From contig NZ_LSZH01000015.1 in the NCBI RefSeq assembly GCF_001647545.1, forward strand, positions 62,001 through 126,000: DNA of 64,000 nt, read 5' to 3'. This document shows, piece after piece, positions 1-8,540 of this stretch. The notes under the pieces are model-generated. The model was not told the DNA's origin. It did no database searches and worked only from the letters and a program-made list of their open reading frames with translations. How positions within the stretch are numbered: the stretch's first letter is position 1; the number at the start of each line of letters is the position of its first letter. The position numbers and the translations under genes are program-made. Origin of the DNA: Acinetobacter sp. SFB (GTDB lineage Bacteria; Pseudomonadota; Gammaproteobacteria; Pseudomonadales; Moraxellaceae).

Positions 1-172
1 GTTACTGCAACAAGGTGATGAAGTTTTGGATTATCGTGAAGCACAGCGTTATTATAGCAACGCTTCACATCAGTCCATGATCATCACAGAAACGAATGGC
101 AAGCATGCGATGGACAATTTCGCAGACAAAATACCGATGGCATTACAGTTTTTATCGGATTGTATAAAATAA
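1..172 (+). CDS. YqiA-like esterase, C-terminal part only
   Basis: The window opens inside a gene read from base 2 to a TAA at 170-172, giving about 56 residues that include LLQQGDEVLDYREA and SMIITETNGKHAMDNF. This resembles the C-terminus of YqiA-type alpha/beta-hydrolase esterases, which lie directly upstream of parE in many gammaproteobacteria. The conserved DEVLDYREA stretch and the position 15 bases before parE support this. The catalytic serine would lie outside the window, so the activity cannot be judged here. Confidence 0.75.
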   Translation, partial: LLQQGDEVLDYREAQRYYSNASHQSMIITETNGKHAMDNFADKIPMALQFLSDCIK

Positions 173-186
173 GGAAACAGTACAAC

Positions 187-2067
187 GTGTCTCAATATAC
201 GGCTCAATCACTTGAAGTTTTATCTGGTTTAGATCCGGTTCGTCGTCGTCCGGGCATGTATACCGATACCACTCGTCCAAACCATTTGGCACAAGAAGTC
301 ATTGATAATGCTGTGGATGAGGCACTTGCAGGACATGCCGATAAAATTACCGTGACGGTGTATAAAGATGGCTCTTTATCGGTAGAAGACAACGGTCGGG
401 GTATGCCTGTCGATATTCACCCTGAATATGGTCAGAGCGGGATTGAAATTATCATGACCAAATTGCATGCCGGCGGTAAATTCAGCACCGACAACTACCA
501 GTTTTCAGGGGGGTTGCATGGTGTGGGCATTTCAGTGGTTAATGCTTTGTCTAACCGGGTGGAAGTTGAAGTTCAGCGTCAGGGCAATGTCTATAAAATG
601 GCATTTGAACATGGTGAACCGGTTTCACAACTCGAAGTTTTGCAAGGCAAAGCACCCAAGCGCGCTTCAGGCACCAAAGTGCATTTCTGGCCCGATACCA
701 AATATTTTGATTCGCCCAAATTTGCCTTAAAAGCGTTAAAACATAATTTAAAAGCCAAAGCGGTTTTGGCGGCCGGCTTACAAATTGTATATGTCGACCA
801 AATTAATAACGAAAAAATTGAATGGCAATTTGAAAATGGTTTGGTCGACTATTTGATGGATGAATTACAAGACCGTGACATTATTCCCTGTCCTGCTTTT
901 GTAGCAACCGGTGAAGCAGAACGTGCCAGTGCGGAGTTTGCCATTTGCTGGAATGCGGAAGGTGGTGAACAGGTTCAGGAAAGTTACGTCAACCTGATTC
1001 CAACGGCGCAAGGTGGTACGCATGTGAACGGTCTTCGTTCAGGTGTCACGGATGCCATGCGTGAGTTCTGTGAACTGCGTAATTTATTGCCACGTAATTT
1101 AAAGCTTTCTGCAGAAGATGTATGGGATGGCGTGAACTACATTCTGTCCTTGAAATTTCAGGAACCACAATTTTCCGGTCAAACCAAGGAGCGTCTTTCA
1201 AGTCGTGAAGCATCCAGCATTGTGCTGAATATCGCCAAAGATGCTTTTGCACTGTGGTTGAATCAAAACTCTGATACTGCCATGCAGATCGCTGAAATCA
1301 TGATTGCCAAAGCCGGTCGTCGTTTAAAAGCCGCAAAAAAAGTTGAACGTAAAAAGATTGTGGCTGGGCCAACTTTGCCGGGGAAACTGTCCGATTGTGT
1401 CGGTCATACTCTGGATGAATCGGAACTGTTTATTGTGGAAGGGGATTCAGCCGGGGGGTCTGCCAAACAGGCACGGGATAAAAATTTCCAGGCAATCATG
1501 CCGATTCGCGGGAAAATTTTAAACACTTGGGAAGTGGCATCTGATGAAGTTCTGGCCTCTCAGGAAGTACATAATATTGCCATTGCGATCGGGGTCGATC
1601 CTGGCAGTGATGACCTTTCAGAATTACGTTATGGCAAAGTGTGCATCCTTGCCGATGCCGATTCAGATGGTTTGCATATCGCGACCTTATTGTGCGCATT
1701 GTTTGTGAAACATTTCCCGACCTTGGTCGAAGAAGGGCATTTGTATGTGGCCATGCCGCCACTCTTCCGGATTGACGATGGTAAAGACGTTCATTACGCA
1801 CTAGATGAAGATGAACTAGCATCAATTTTGAAGAAAACCAAGACCAAAACCCCACAAATTACCCGATTCAAAGGTTTAGGTGAAATGAATGCCAGTCAGC
1901 TTCGTGAAACGACTTTAGATCCGGATACCCGCCGTCTGGTACAGCTTGATTTAGACGACATGCAATTTACCACAGGTTTGCTCGATAAATTGCTTGCCAA
2001 GAAGCGTGCCGGTGATCGTAAAGAATGGTTAGAACAAAAAGGTAATCTGGCTGATTTGGTGGTGTGA
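187..2067 (+). CDS. parE: DNA topoisomerase IV subunit B (ParE)
   Basis: ATPase subunit of topoisomerase IV, which with ParC decatenates daughter chromosomes. The N-terminal GHKL ATPase shows EVIDNAVDEAL, DNGRGMP and GGLHGVG. The TOPRIM domain shows EGDSAGG (E near residue 418) and DADSD (about 490-494), the metal-binding acidic residues. I chose the GTG at 187, which gives 626 residues starting (M)SQYTAQSLEVLSG, over an upstream in-frame codon at 160. Its AAGGAA ribosome site lies at 171-176, and 160 would overlap the preceding gene. All catalytic motifs are intact. Probably cotranscribed with the esterase gene; an intrinsic terminator follows. Confidence 0.97.
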   Translation: MSQYTAQSLEVLSGLDPVRRRPGMYTDTTRPNHLAQEVIDNAVDEALAGHADKITVTVYKDGSLSVEDNGRGMPVDIHPEYGQSGIEIIMTKLHAGGKFSTDNYQFSGGLHGVGISVVNALSNRVEVEVQRQGNVYKMAFEHGEPVSQLEVLQGKAPKRASGTKVHFWPDTKYFDSPKFALKALKHNLKAKAVLAAGLQIVYVDQINNEKIEWQFENGLVDYLMDELQDRDIIPCPAFVATGEAERASAEFAICWNAEGGEQVQESYVNLIPTAQGGTHVNGLRSGVTDAMREFCELRNLLPRNLKLSAEDVWDGVNYILSLKFQEPQFSGQTKERLSSREASSIVLNIAKDAFALWLNQNSDTAMQIAEIMIAKAGRRLKAAKKVERKKIVAGPTLPGKLSDCVGHTLDESELFIVEGDSAGGSAKQARDKNFQAIMPIRGKILNTWEVASDEVLASQEVHNIAIAIGVDPGSDDLSELRYGKVCILADADSDGLHIATLLCALFVKHFPTLVEEGHLYVAMPPLFRIDDGKDVHYALDEDELASILKKTKTKTPQITRFKGLGEMNASQLRETTLDPDTRRLVQLDLDDMQFTTGLLDKLLAKKRAGDRKEWLEQKGNLADLVV

Positions 2068-2090
2068 TTTTTCACTTAGTATTTGCCAAT

Positions 2091-2116
2091 AAAAAGCCCG
2101 TAATCGCGGGCTTTTT
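2091..2116. terminator. bidirectional intrinsic terminator
   Basis: AAAAAGCCCG and CGGGCTTTTT form a perfect 10-bp stem with a 6-base loop. It lies between the convergent ends of parE (+) and the broken PLD-like gene (-) and has A/T tracts on both sides, so it can serve both. Confidence 0.9.
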
Positions 2117-2118
2117 GA

Positions 2119-2824
2119 TCAGATTTCTAAACTTTCTGACCACAGGAAATAACCCCCGTATTGGCTGGTTTTAAATTCTCCGCCCATGGCTTTGCCTTGT
2201 TCTGTGAGTAAATGTTTGCCATTGTCATTGCGTGTTAACAATCCTTTTTCAACAAACTTATCTAATAAATCAGCAGTTTTTAATTTATGTTTTGCCGCTA
2301 ATTTTGATGAAGTTAATTTAATTGAATGATCCGTGTCCTCATCGTTTTTTTCTTCAACTTGAGCTTGCCCTGCTTTTACTTCATCTAATGAGATTCGAAG
2401 TTCATCACTAATGCGAATAATGCGCTGAGATTCTTCATAAGCATCTTTAAATACTTCATCAGCTTCATATTTACGAATTAAAATGCCCATTTCATTGTTA
2501 TTGACTTGGCTAAATTCATAGAGATTTAAACTTGAAATAATGCATTCCGATTCATTCATATAGCATTTTGCATGCAGATTTTTACAAAAGCTGAGACGTA
2601 CATAATCAAGTTTTTGCATCCATTTGATTTCATCAGGATGCAAATCACTTTTGCCATAGGACAATACGGATATCAATTTTTAAGCGATTCTTGTCTTCTA
2701 ACAGTTCTTTAATACGGTCGTTTAAACGTAAATAAGGACTGATTAAGATGAGCCGCTCTTTTGCATTTTTAATCAGTTCTTCCAAGAAAAAATTGGTTGC
2801 ACTGGTGTTTAAAAACTTAGCCAT
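2119..2824 (-). pseudogene. phospholipase-D-like protein, frameshifted
   Basis: An ATG at 2824 opens a frame beginning MAKFLNTSATNFFLEELIKN, which continues through ISPYLRLNDRIKELL and then reaches a TGA after VLWQK. The next frame carries on the protein with YGKSDLHPDEIKWMQKLDYVRLSF. It then has NLHAKCY, an HxK motif of PLD-like domains, followed by SSLNLYEFSQVNNNEMGIL and a C-terminal segment of possible winged-helix type. Reading GTCCTATGG as GTCTATGG (one extra C, near 2660-2662) restores one frame of about 235 residues. It is either a real single-base insertion or a sequencing error. The C-terminal part ends WSESLEI. The function of this family member is unknown. Confidence 0.75.
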
Positions 2825-2944
2825 AATTCCCCGAAAAAGGTTTGTTCAAATTATTTTTGGTTATTAAAGCATATACACATCATTTATTTAGCAGTAAATA
2901 GAAAAAATTAAGGCATCATTTTGGACGGTTAAATAACCACAGAC

Positions 2945-3448
2945 TTAATCTAATATTAGCTGCATCAATACCAAATCTCTCCATTGACCGAATTTTTGTC
3001 CGACTTGCGGCATATAGCCTGTCTGCTTAAAGCCCAACTTGGCATGTAATACAATGGAAGCTTTATTTCCATGATCAATCGCAGCGACCATGACATGAAT
3101 ATGATGCCGTTTTGCATGATCGATCAGTTTCAGCATTAAAGCCTTGCCTAAGCCTCGTCTGCTAAAGGCTGGATCAATAAACACAGAATGTTCAACAGTG
3201 TATTTAAACCCGGTAATTTGACGAAATGAAGAATAATCAGCATAGCCTGCAATGCGTTGAGACTCTAAATCTTCAGCAACAAAGAAAGGAAATTGTTGAA
3301 GGGTGAGATCCTTAAACCAATTATGGAAATCATTTAAAGACTTTCCCTTGTCATTCCAGGTTGCAGTTCCATTTAGAATTTCAGCATTATAAATATTCAG
3401 GATTTGTTCTAGATCTTGTATTTGAGCGGGACGGATTTGAAAGTCCAT
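2945..3448 (-). CDS. GNAT-family N-acetyltransferase, phosphinothricin-acetyltransferase-like
   Basis: A 167-residue single-domain acetyltransferase. The acetyl-CoA pyrophosphate-binding loop is RRGLGK (residues 97-102), preceded by the beta strand EHSVFIDPAF. NIYNAEILNGTATW near the start and KLGFKQTGYMPQVGQKFGQWRDLVLMQ at the end are typical of the Pat/Bar/YncA-type branch that acetylates phosphinothricin, methionine derivatives or similar small amines. The true substrate cannot be told from sequence. It stands alone on the minus strand between the PLD remnant and the OmpK-like gene. Confidence 0.88.
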   Translation of the reverse strand: MDFQIRPAQIQDLEQILNIYNAEILNGTATWNDKGKSLNDFHNWFKDLTLQQFPFFVAEDLESQRIAGYADYSSFRQITGFKYTVEHSVFIDPAFSRRGLGKALMLKLIDHAKRHHIHVMVAAIDHGNKASIVLHAKLGFKQTGYMPQVGQKFGQWRDLVLMQLILD

Positions 3449-3510
3449 TAGCTATGCCGAATAAATAAAGAGAAGCATATTTTAGAAATATTTCCATTTT
3501 AGGGCAATAA

Positions 3511-3536
3511 AAAAGCAAGACCGAAGCCTTGCTTTT
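3511..3536 (-). terminator. intrinsic terminator of the OmpK-like gene
   Basis: AAAAGCAAG pairs with CTTGCTTTT around an 8-base loop. Read on the minus strand it lies 34 bases past the OmpK-like stop and ends in a T tract. Confidence 0.85.
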
Positions 3537-3569
3537 AAACACTCATCTAAGATCTAAAAAACGTTGTGC

Positions 3570-4313
3570 TTAGAAGTGGTATTTAACCAATGCGCTTACG
3601 TTGTTTTCATTAGCATTTGGAATACCGAATTTGTTGTTCCAAACGGAATGTTCGATACCGAGGTATAAACGGGTATCTGGTGAAATGTGTTTACCCGCAT
3701 TCCATTTCCATTGCGTGGTCCAGTTCAATTCACTCGCATGTAATTTTGTTGGGTCACTGTCTTTTTCAGCAGTAGACCAGTCAAGGAAACCGTCAACAAG
3801 GAAATCTTCAGAACCTAGCTTAAAAGGAATACCATAAGTGATGGTCATTTGATAATCATCAGCATTATTCTCGTTGTTCGCGCGGTAGAAGTTTACGCTG
3901 GCATATTGAGTATAAGGAATATCAAGATCGAAACCTACACCATAGAGGAAGTTGTCGAAGTTGTTGCCATCTTCACTATTACCTTCCCACGTCGTTGCAA
4001 CCAAAACGTCTTTTACTGGCCCAAATGCAAGTTTTTGACCGGTCACTTCACCCAAGCTTAAACGAGGTGATAATTCAAAATAAGTTGACTTGTGATCATT
4101 ACCACCATGTAGGCGGTCAACGAAGAAGAATACATCTGCATATTTAACTTTAGCTGCATATTCAACAGTCATAGTGGTTTGCTGATCATCTACCACTTCA
4201 TAGTTTTCACCATAAAGACCAGTCACGCTGAAGTCTTGCCAGATTGGCGCAGCTTGAGTAAGTGCAGCAGTTGAAGCCAATGCACATGTAGCAAAAATTT
4301 GTGTAAGTTTCAT
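3570..4313 (-). CDS. OmpK/Tsx-family nucleoside-type outer-membrane channel
   Basis: A 247-residue outer-membrane beta-barrel of the OmpK/Tsx family, which forms channels used by nucleosides and some phages. I chose the ATG at 4313 because it gives a clean signal peptide, MKLTQIFATCALASTAALTQA, cleaved before APIWQDFSVTGLYG. An upstream in-frame start would add 24 non-signal residues. Alternating aromatic strands such as DVFFFVDRLHGG follow, and the protein ends in SALVKYHF, whose terminal Phe fits recognition by the BAM machinery. It is monocistronic with its own terminator. The substrate is not proven. Confidence 0.85.
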   Translation of the reverse strand: MKLTQIFATCALASTAALTQAAPIWQDFSVTGLYGENYEVVDDQQTTMTVEYAAKVKYADVFFFVDRLHGGNDHKSTYFELSPRLSLGEVTGQKLAFGPVKDVLVATTWEGNSEDGNNFDNFLYGVGFDLDIPYTQYASVNFYRANNENNADDYQMTITYGIPFKLGSEDFLVDGFLDWSTAEKDSDPTKLHASELNWTTQWKWNAGKHISPDTRLYLGIEHSVWNNKFGIPNANENNVSALVKYHF

Positions 4314-4800
4314 TAAAAATATCTCCCCCGAGAAGCAAGCAAAGCATACAGATTCTTTAGCAAAAATAAAGCCAAAATTGATCAATGACTCAAAAATAAT
4401 TTAATGACCAAAATGTTTTTGAGGTTAAAATTACGCTACAGCTTTGATACTCAAAAATTACATACGGATAAAAAACATAAATCACTTTTAAACCTGATTT
4501 TTGATCAATAAAAAATAATATGAGATTTTTCAAATAACTTGGCAAATAAAGTTTAATCACATAATTTTCATATGGATATTAAAAAAATATCAAAATACTA
4601 CTTGCATCTGCTTCGCTTAGCCCCTTATATTCGAAGCATAAGGACACGATTCTGCAGACTCAAAAGTGTTCATCGTTCAATGTGGAGGAATTCGTTCCAA
4701 ACTAATTTGAAGATGTTTCGCGCTGTTTTTACAGCAAGTTTAAACGTGCCAAGATAAGAAGTTTTGCACAAAAGATGTGAATAAAAGAGGATGAAATTAT
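4314..4800. other. divergent intergenic region, hpf leader with hairpins
   Basis: 487 AT-rich bases hold the promoters of the OmpK-like gene (-) and hpf (+). Toward hpf there are short dyads: TGCTTCG/CGAAGCA (4609-4615 and 4632-4638), the overlapping CCTTAT/ATAAGG (4623-4628 and 4638-4643), and GCTGT/ACAGC shortly before the gene. An open frame at 4572-4757 has no ribosome site and a non-protein-like composition, so I do not call it a gene. Confidence 0.5.
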
Positions 4801-5184
4801 ATGAACATTGAAATCCGTACAGATAAAAACATTCAAAATAGTGAACGTTTAATTACTTATGTTCGTGCAGAACTGAATGCAGCATTCCAACGTCATAGCG
4901 AACGTATTACTCACTTTTCAGTTCATTTTAGTGACGAAAATGCAGCCAAAGGTGGTGCAGATGATATTCACTGCATGATTGAAGCGCGTCCAGCAGGGTT
5001 GAAACCTGTAGTGGTCAACCATCGCGGTCATAATATTGATACTGCTATTCATGGGGCCATCGATCGTTTGAAACGTAGTTTAGAGCATCTGTTCGAGAAG
5101 AAAGAAAACCCTCGTGCGGCAGTGCCGGTATTTGCTGAAGTCAACGATGCTGATACTGAGGATGCAGAGGATTTAAAAGATTAA
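4801..5184 (+). CDS. hpf: ribosome hibernation-promoting factor / RaiA-like protein
   Basis: A 127-residue protein of the short HPF/RaiA (YfiA) family, which binds the decoding region of the 30S subunit in stationary phase and silences ribosomes. The fold is seen as a beta strand NIEIRTDKNIQ, a helix ERLITYVRAELNAAFQRH, a strand ITHFSVHFSDENAAKGG, a basic strand CMIEARPAGLKPVVVNHRG, and a second helix IDTAIHGAIDRLKRSLEHLFEKK. The acidic tail (DADTEDAEDLKD) is too short for the dimerising domain of long HPF. It starts at the ATG after AGAGGA. Unlike in Pseudomonas, no rpoN is beside it. Confidence 0.85.
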   Translation: MNIEIRTDKNIQNSERLITYVRAELNAAFQRHSERITHFSVHFSDENAAKGGADDIHCMIEARPAGLKPVVVNHRGHNIDTAIHGAIDRLKRSLEHLFEKKENPRAAVPVFAEVNDADTEDAEDLKD

Positions 5185-5209
5185 CTGGCTACGTGCTTCA
5201 TTAAATAGG

Positions 5210-5233
5210 AAAAAAGCTCTTCGGAGCTTTTTT
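5210..5233 (+). terminator. intrinsic terminator of hpf
   Basis: AAAAAAGCTC, a TTCG tetraloop and GAGCTTTTTT: a perfect 10-bp stem ending in Ts, 26 bases after the hpf stop. Confidence 0.92.
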
Positions 5234-5352
5234 TACGTGTGCATATTAGGTAAGCACAATGAATAATAAATAGGCTTGTTATACATTTATCTAAAACAAA
5301 TCAGTGTTTATTGGGCATAATAGTTTAAAACTGATTGAAGAGAACTTTCTCC

Positions 5353-5898
5353 ATGTTAACAGCGCAACAACAAGTCTTTGTACAAGCAATTGAAGAACTC
5401 GATCTTGCTCAAGTGCAACGCCTTTTGGCAGAAGGTCTCGACCCTAATTTTATTGATCCGGAAAAAGGTCCTGTAATTTCTGTCTGGTCAGATGGTTTAT
5501 TTAAATGGTGGGAACAGATTTGTGAAGCCCATGAAGCAGGTTCCCCCTTGTCTGAACAAGAAAAACAACAAAGTTTGACGGTACATATTGAAATTTTAGA
5601 AGCGCTTATTCAGGCCAAAGCCAATGTACATTTATGGGATGCTGAAGAACTGTATGGTCCATTATGGGATGCTGCCAGTGCGGCTTGTGTGCCTGCAGTA
5701 AAACGCTTACTCGATGAAAAAGTAGATCCAAACAGCAAGGATGAAGAAGGGCTCACCATTTTATCTTCAATCAGCGATTTATTCTTTGATTGTGATTTTG
5801 ATGCAATTAACTGGTCAGAAGCTTTGGCAGAAGAAAAACAAACCTTAGAATTACTCCGTAGTCACGGTGCTAAAATGACCAAAGAATTAACACAATAG
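5353..5898 (+). CDS. ankyrin-repeat protein
   Basis: 181 residues from the ATG at 5353; a TTG six codons upstream (5335) is a poorer start. Ankyrin-type helix pairs are visible as AIEELDLAQVQRLLAEGLDPN near the N-terminus, then ILEALIQAKANVHLWD, AASAACVPAVKRLLDEKVDPNSKDEEGLTIL and ELLRSHGAKM. Such small cytosolic ankyrin proteins mediate protein binding; no enzymatic motif or export signal is visible. It ends 10 bases before the next gene and is probably cotranscribed with it. The partner is unknown. Confidence 0.8.
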   Translation: MLTAQQQVFVQAIEELDLAQVQRLLAEGLDPNFIDPEKGPVISVWSDGLFKWWEQICEAHEAGSPLSEQEKQQSLTVHIEILEALIQAKANVHLWDAEELYGPLWDAASAACVPAVKRLLDEKVDPNSKDEEGLTILSSISDLFFDCDFDAINWSEALAEEKQTLELLRSHGAKMTKELTQ

Positions 5899-5908
5899 CG
5901 AGAGAAAA

Positions 5909-6676
5909 ATGTCAGCAGTAAAAATAGTAGCTTTGATTGTTGCGGCAGGTTTTAGTATGAATACTATGGCTGCTGAATTTTCCTTCGACCGTCCGGGGGA
6001 AGGTTTCAGTACCGGTATTACTCCAGTCGGGCAACTGGCATGGGAACAAGGTTTACCGAATGTCAGTTATAACCAAACCACGGTAGAGGGCGAACAACAA
6101 AAAACGGTCACTTTAAATGCAGATATGTTATTGCGTACCGGTTTGGCCAAAGACCTCGAGTTACAACTGGGATGGCAAGGTCCAGCGTGGAGCAAAGTAA
6201 AACGTGCTGGTCAGTCAGTTGAAGAAGATGGTTTGGGCGATGTCAGCATCGGACTTAAAAAAGCCATTGATCTGGATGATGACAAGCTGTCTATGGCTAT
6301 TTTGGCAGAAGCCATTTTAGCGACAGGAAATGATGGCTTTAGCAATCATGATGATATTTATAGCCTGAGCTCTGCCGTAGCTTATGAAGCGACCGATCTG
6401 ATTAAGACGTCAATCACCATGCGTTACGAAGTCCAAAACAGTAATTGGGCGGTGACGGCTGTCCCAGTCATTGAATATAAAATTGCGGATAAGTGGTCTG
6501 GTTTTTCTGAGTTGATTTATCGTAAAGCTGAAAGTGAACCTAATGAATATTCATTGGGTTCTGGCGTTATCTATGCACTAAATGAACACGTGCAAATGGA
6601 TGCCAGTGTGGGTGTGGACTTGAATGGCAGAGATAAAAGCTATCAATCAGGTTTGGGTATTTCCTTCTTATTTTAA
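5909..6676 (+). CDS. predicted outer-membrane beta-barrel, transporter-type (phenol MetA-pathway family)
   Basis: 255 residues with a signal peptide (MSAVKIVALIVAAGFSMNTMA, cleaved before AEFSFDRP). Amphipathic strands follow, such as VTLNADMLLRTGLAKDLELQLGWQG, and EDGLGDVSIGLKKAI is typical of the family annotated as MetA-pathway-of-phenol-degradation transporters. The C-terminus GLGISFLF ends in Phe as outer-membrane barrels do. There are no aromatic-degradation genes nearby, so the name says little about its substrate. It lies 10 bases after the ankyrin gene and 18 before dsbD, which suggests one transcript. Confidence 0.7.
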   Translation: MSAVKIVALIVAAGFSMNTMAAEFSFDRPGEGFSTGITPVGQLAWEQGLPNVSYNQTTVEGEQQKTVTLNADMLLRTGLAKDLELQLGWQGPAWSKVKRAGQSVEEDGLGDVSIGLKKAIDLDDDKLSMAILAEAILATGNDGFSNHDDIYSLSSAVAYEATDLIKTSITMRYEVQNSNWAVTAVPVIEYKIADKWSGFSELIYRKAESEPNEYSLGSGVIYALNEHVQMDASVGVDLNGRDKSYQSGLGISFLF

Positions 6677-6694
6677 TTAAAAATATATAACCAT

Positions 6695-8536
6695 ATGAAA
6701 AAGCATCTTCAAGATCTTGAGTTTTTGGGCAAGTCTGCAATTAGTGGATTGATTTGTACTGTCATTTTCTTATTTTCAATGACCTTACAGGCGCAGGATC
6801 AATTACTTTCCGCAGAAGATGCTTTCTCTTTTACGGTTGAATCCAACCGTGAGCATCAAGCTCAGCTGAATTGGAAAATTCCGGATGGTTATTATTTATA
6901 TCAACATAAGTTTGAAGTTAAACAGGGAACACAAAAACTGGCTTTAAAACTGCCTAAAGCCAGCGATCTAAATGATGAAAACTATGGGCATACCCAAGTT
7001 TATTTTCACAATGTCCAATTCAATATTCCGACCGAAGCATCAAAAATTTATCAGGTGACTTGGCAGGGCTGTGCCCAAGATCGTATTTGTTATCCACCCC
7101 AAACGGTCGAGTTTCACACCGATGTCGATGGCTTGGTGCTTCTGCAAAATCAGGCCAAATCCAGCAAACGTTTGCTCGATCTTTCACAGTCGTCAAATAG
7201 CATCACAAAGCCTAATACATTTTTTGCAGCTGAACAAAATCATTTAGAAAATGCTAAACCTTCAGTTAGCCTAGATACTGCTCAAGATCAGATGTGGTCG
7301 GAAAAACTGGCTAAAAATTCTTTGTTTTATAGCTTGTTGCTGTTTTTTGGCTTAGGTATCTTACTGGCATTCACGCCATGTTCCTTACCGATGTTACCGA
7401 TCTTGACCTCGTTAATCGTGCGTGACAGCAAGGGCTTAAAAGCATGGATGATTGCCTTGGTCTTTGTCTGTAGCATGGCCATGGTCTATGCCATTTTAGG
7501 TTTAATCGCATCATCAGCAGGACTGAATTTCCAGCGCTGGTTGCAGCAGCCTTCTACCCTGATTGCTTTTAGCGCGCTATTTGTCCTGTTCGCCTTAAAT
7601 TTATTTGGCCTGTTTGAAATTAAATTGCCGCAAGGCTGGGTTAATCGTCTGGATCAGGCCCAGTCGATACAAAAAGGTGGCAGCTTAATTGGTGCAGCTA
7701 TCATGGGCATGATTTCGGCACTGTTGGTTGGGCCGTGTATGACTGCACCTTTAGCCGGGGCGTTGTTATTTATTTCCCAGACCCAAAGTCAGTGGCAGGG
7801 AGCAATCTTGCTGTTCACGCTGGGTTTTGGTATGGGAACCCCCTTGCTTCTGGCCAGTGTGTTAGGTTCCAAGATTCTGCCTAAAGCGGGGCTATGGATG
7901 CACCAGATTAAGGTGTTCTTTGCTTTTATTATGTTGGCCCTGGCCCTGTATTTTATTCGTCCGTTAATTTCTGAAGCTTGGCTGCAATGGTTAAGTTTGG
8001 GCTTAGGCATCATTTTTATCGCTTATTTAAGCTCTCGAATCATGCGACAAACAGCTCCATTCAAGTGGCTGTATATTTTGGCATTGCTCGTGGTGGTTCC
8101 GTATCTGGCTTATACGCAATATCAACACAGTCAACGCTTCTTTGTCGAACAAAGCACTACTCAGGCAACATGGCGTGTGGCAAAAACAGCCGATGAATTT
8201 CAGCAGTTATTAGCCAGTGCACCCTCAGATCAAGGCATTATTATTGATGTATACGCCGATTGGTGCGTGGCCTGTCAGCCGATTGAACATCGTGTCTTAA
8301 AATCAGCACAAGTGCAGCAAGCCTTGGCAGCTTATTTTCTGATTAAACTGGATTTGAGTCATTACGATGCAACCCATCAGGCATTGCTGAACAAATGGGA
8401 TATTTTAGGCCCGCCCACCTATTTATTTTTAAATTCAAAACAACAAGAAATTCGCGGTTTACGTTTAACCGGAGCATTTAGTGAAGCCGAATTATTGAAA
8501 CAGCTTGATCTGTTTCAAAAGCATACAGGACAATAA
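6695..8536 (+). CDS. dsbD: thiol:disulfide interchange protein DsbD
   Basis: Inner-membrane electron carrier that passes reducing power from cytosolic thioredoxin to periplasmic DsbC/DsbG and cytochrome maturation factors. The 613 residues show all three modules. After the signal segment comes the periplasmic alpha domain with Cys126 and Cys132 (GCAQDRICYPP). An eight-helix membrane domain carries Cys229 (FTPCSLPMLP) and Cys348 (VGPCMTAPLAG). The C-terminal thioredoxin-like domain has Cys524 and Cys527 (DWCVACQ). All six functional cysteines are present. The gene runs into a glutathione transferase gene after 4 bases. Confidence 0.96.
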   Translation: MKKHLQDLEFLGKSAISGLICTVIFLFSMTLQAQDQLLSAEDAFSFTVESNREHQAQLNWKIPDGYYLYQHKFEVKQGTQKLALKLPKASDLNDENYGHTQVYFHNVQFNIPTEASKIYQVTWQGCAQDRICYPPQTVEFHTDVDGLVLLQNQAKSSKRLLDLSQSSNSITKPNTFFAAEQNHLENAKPSVSLDTAQDQMWSEKLAKNSLFYSLLLFFGLGILLAFTPCSLPMLPILTSLIVRDSKGLKAWMIALVFVCSMAMVYAILGLIASSAGLNFQRWLQQPSTLIAFSALFVLFALNLFGLFEIKLPQGWVNRLDQAQSIQKGGSLIGAAIMGMISALLVGPCMTAPLAGALLFISQTQSQWQGAILLFTLGFGMGTPLLLASVLGSKILPKAGLWMHQIKVFFAFIMLALALYFIRPLISEAWLQWLSLGLGIIFIAYLSSRIMRQTAPFKWLYILALLVVVPYLAYTQYQHSQRFFVEQSTTQATWRVAKTADEFQQLLASAPSDQGIIIDVYADWCVACQPIEHRVLKSAQVQQALAAYFLIKLDLSHYDATHQALLNKWDILGPPTYLFLNSKQQEIRGLRLTGAFSEAELLKQLDLFQKHTGQ

Positions 8537-8540
8537 GTTC

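Noticed and set aside
4572..4757. 61-residue open frame upstream of hpf
   Set aside because: No ribosome site, Arg/Ser/Leu-rich composition unlike neighbours, and it covers the hairpin-rich hpf leader.
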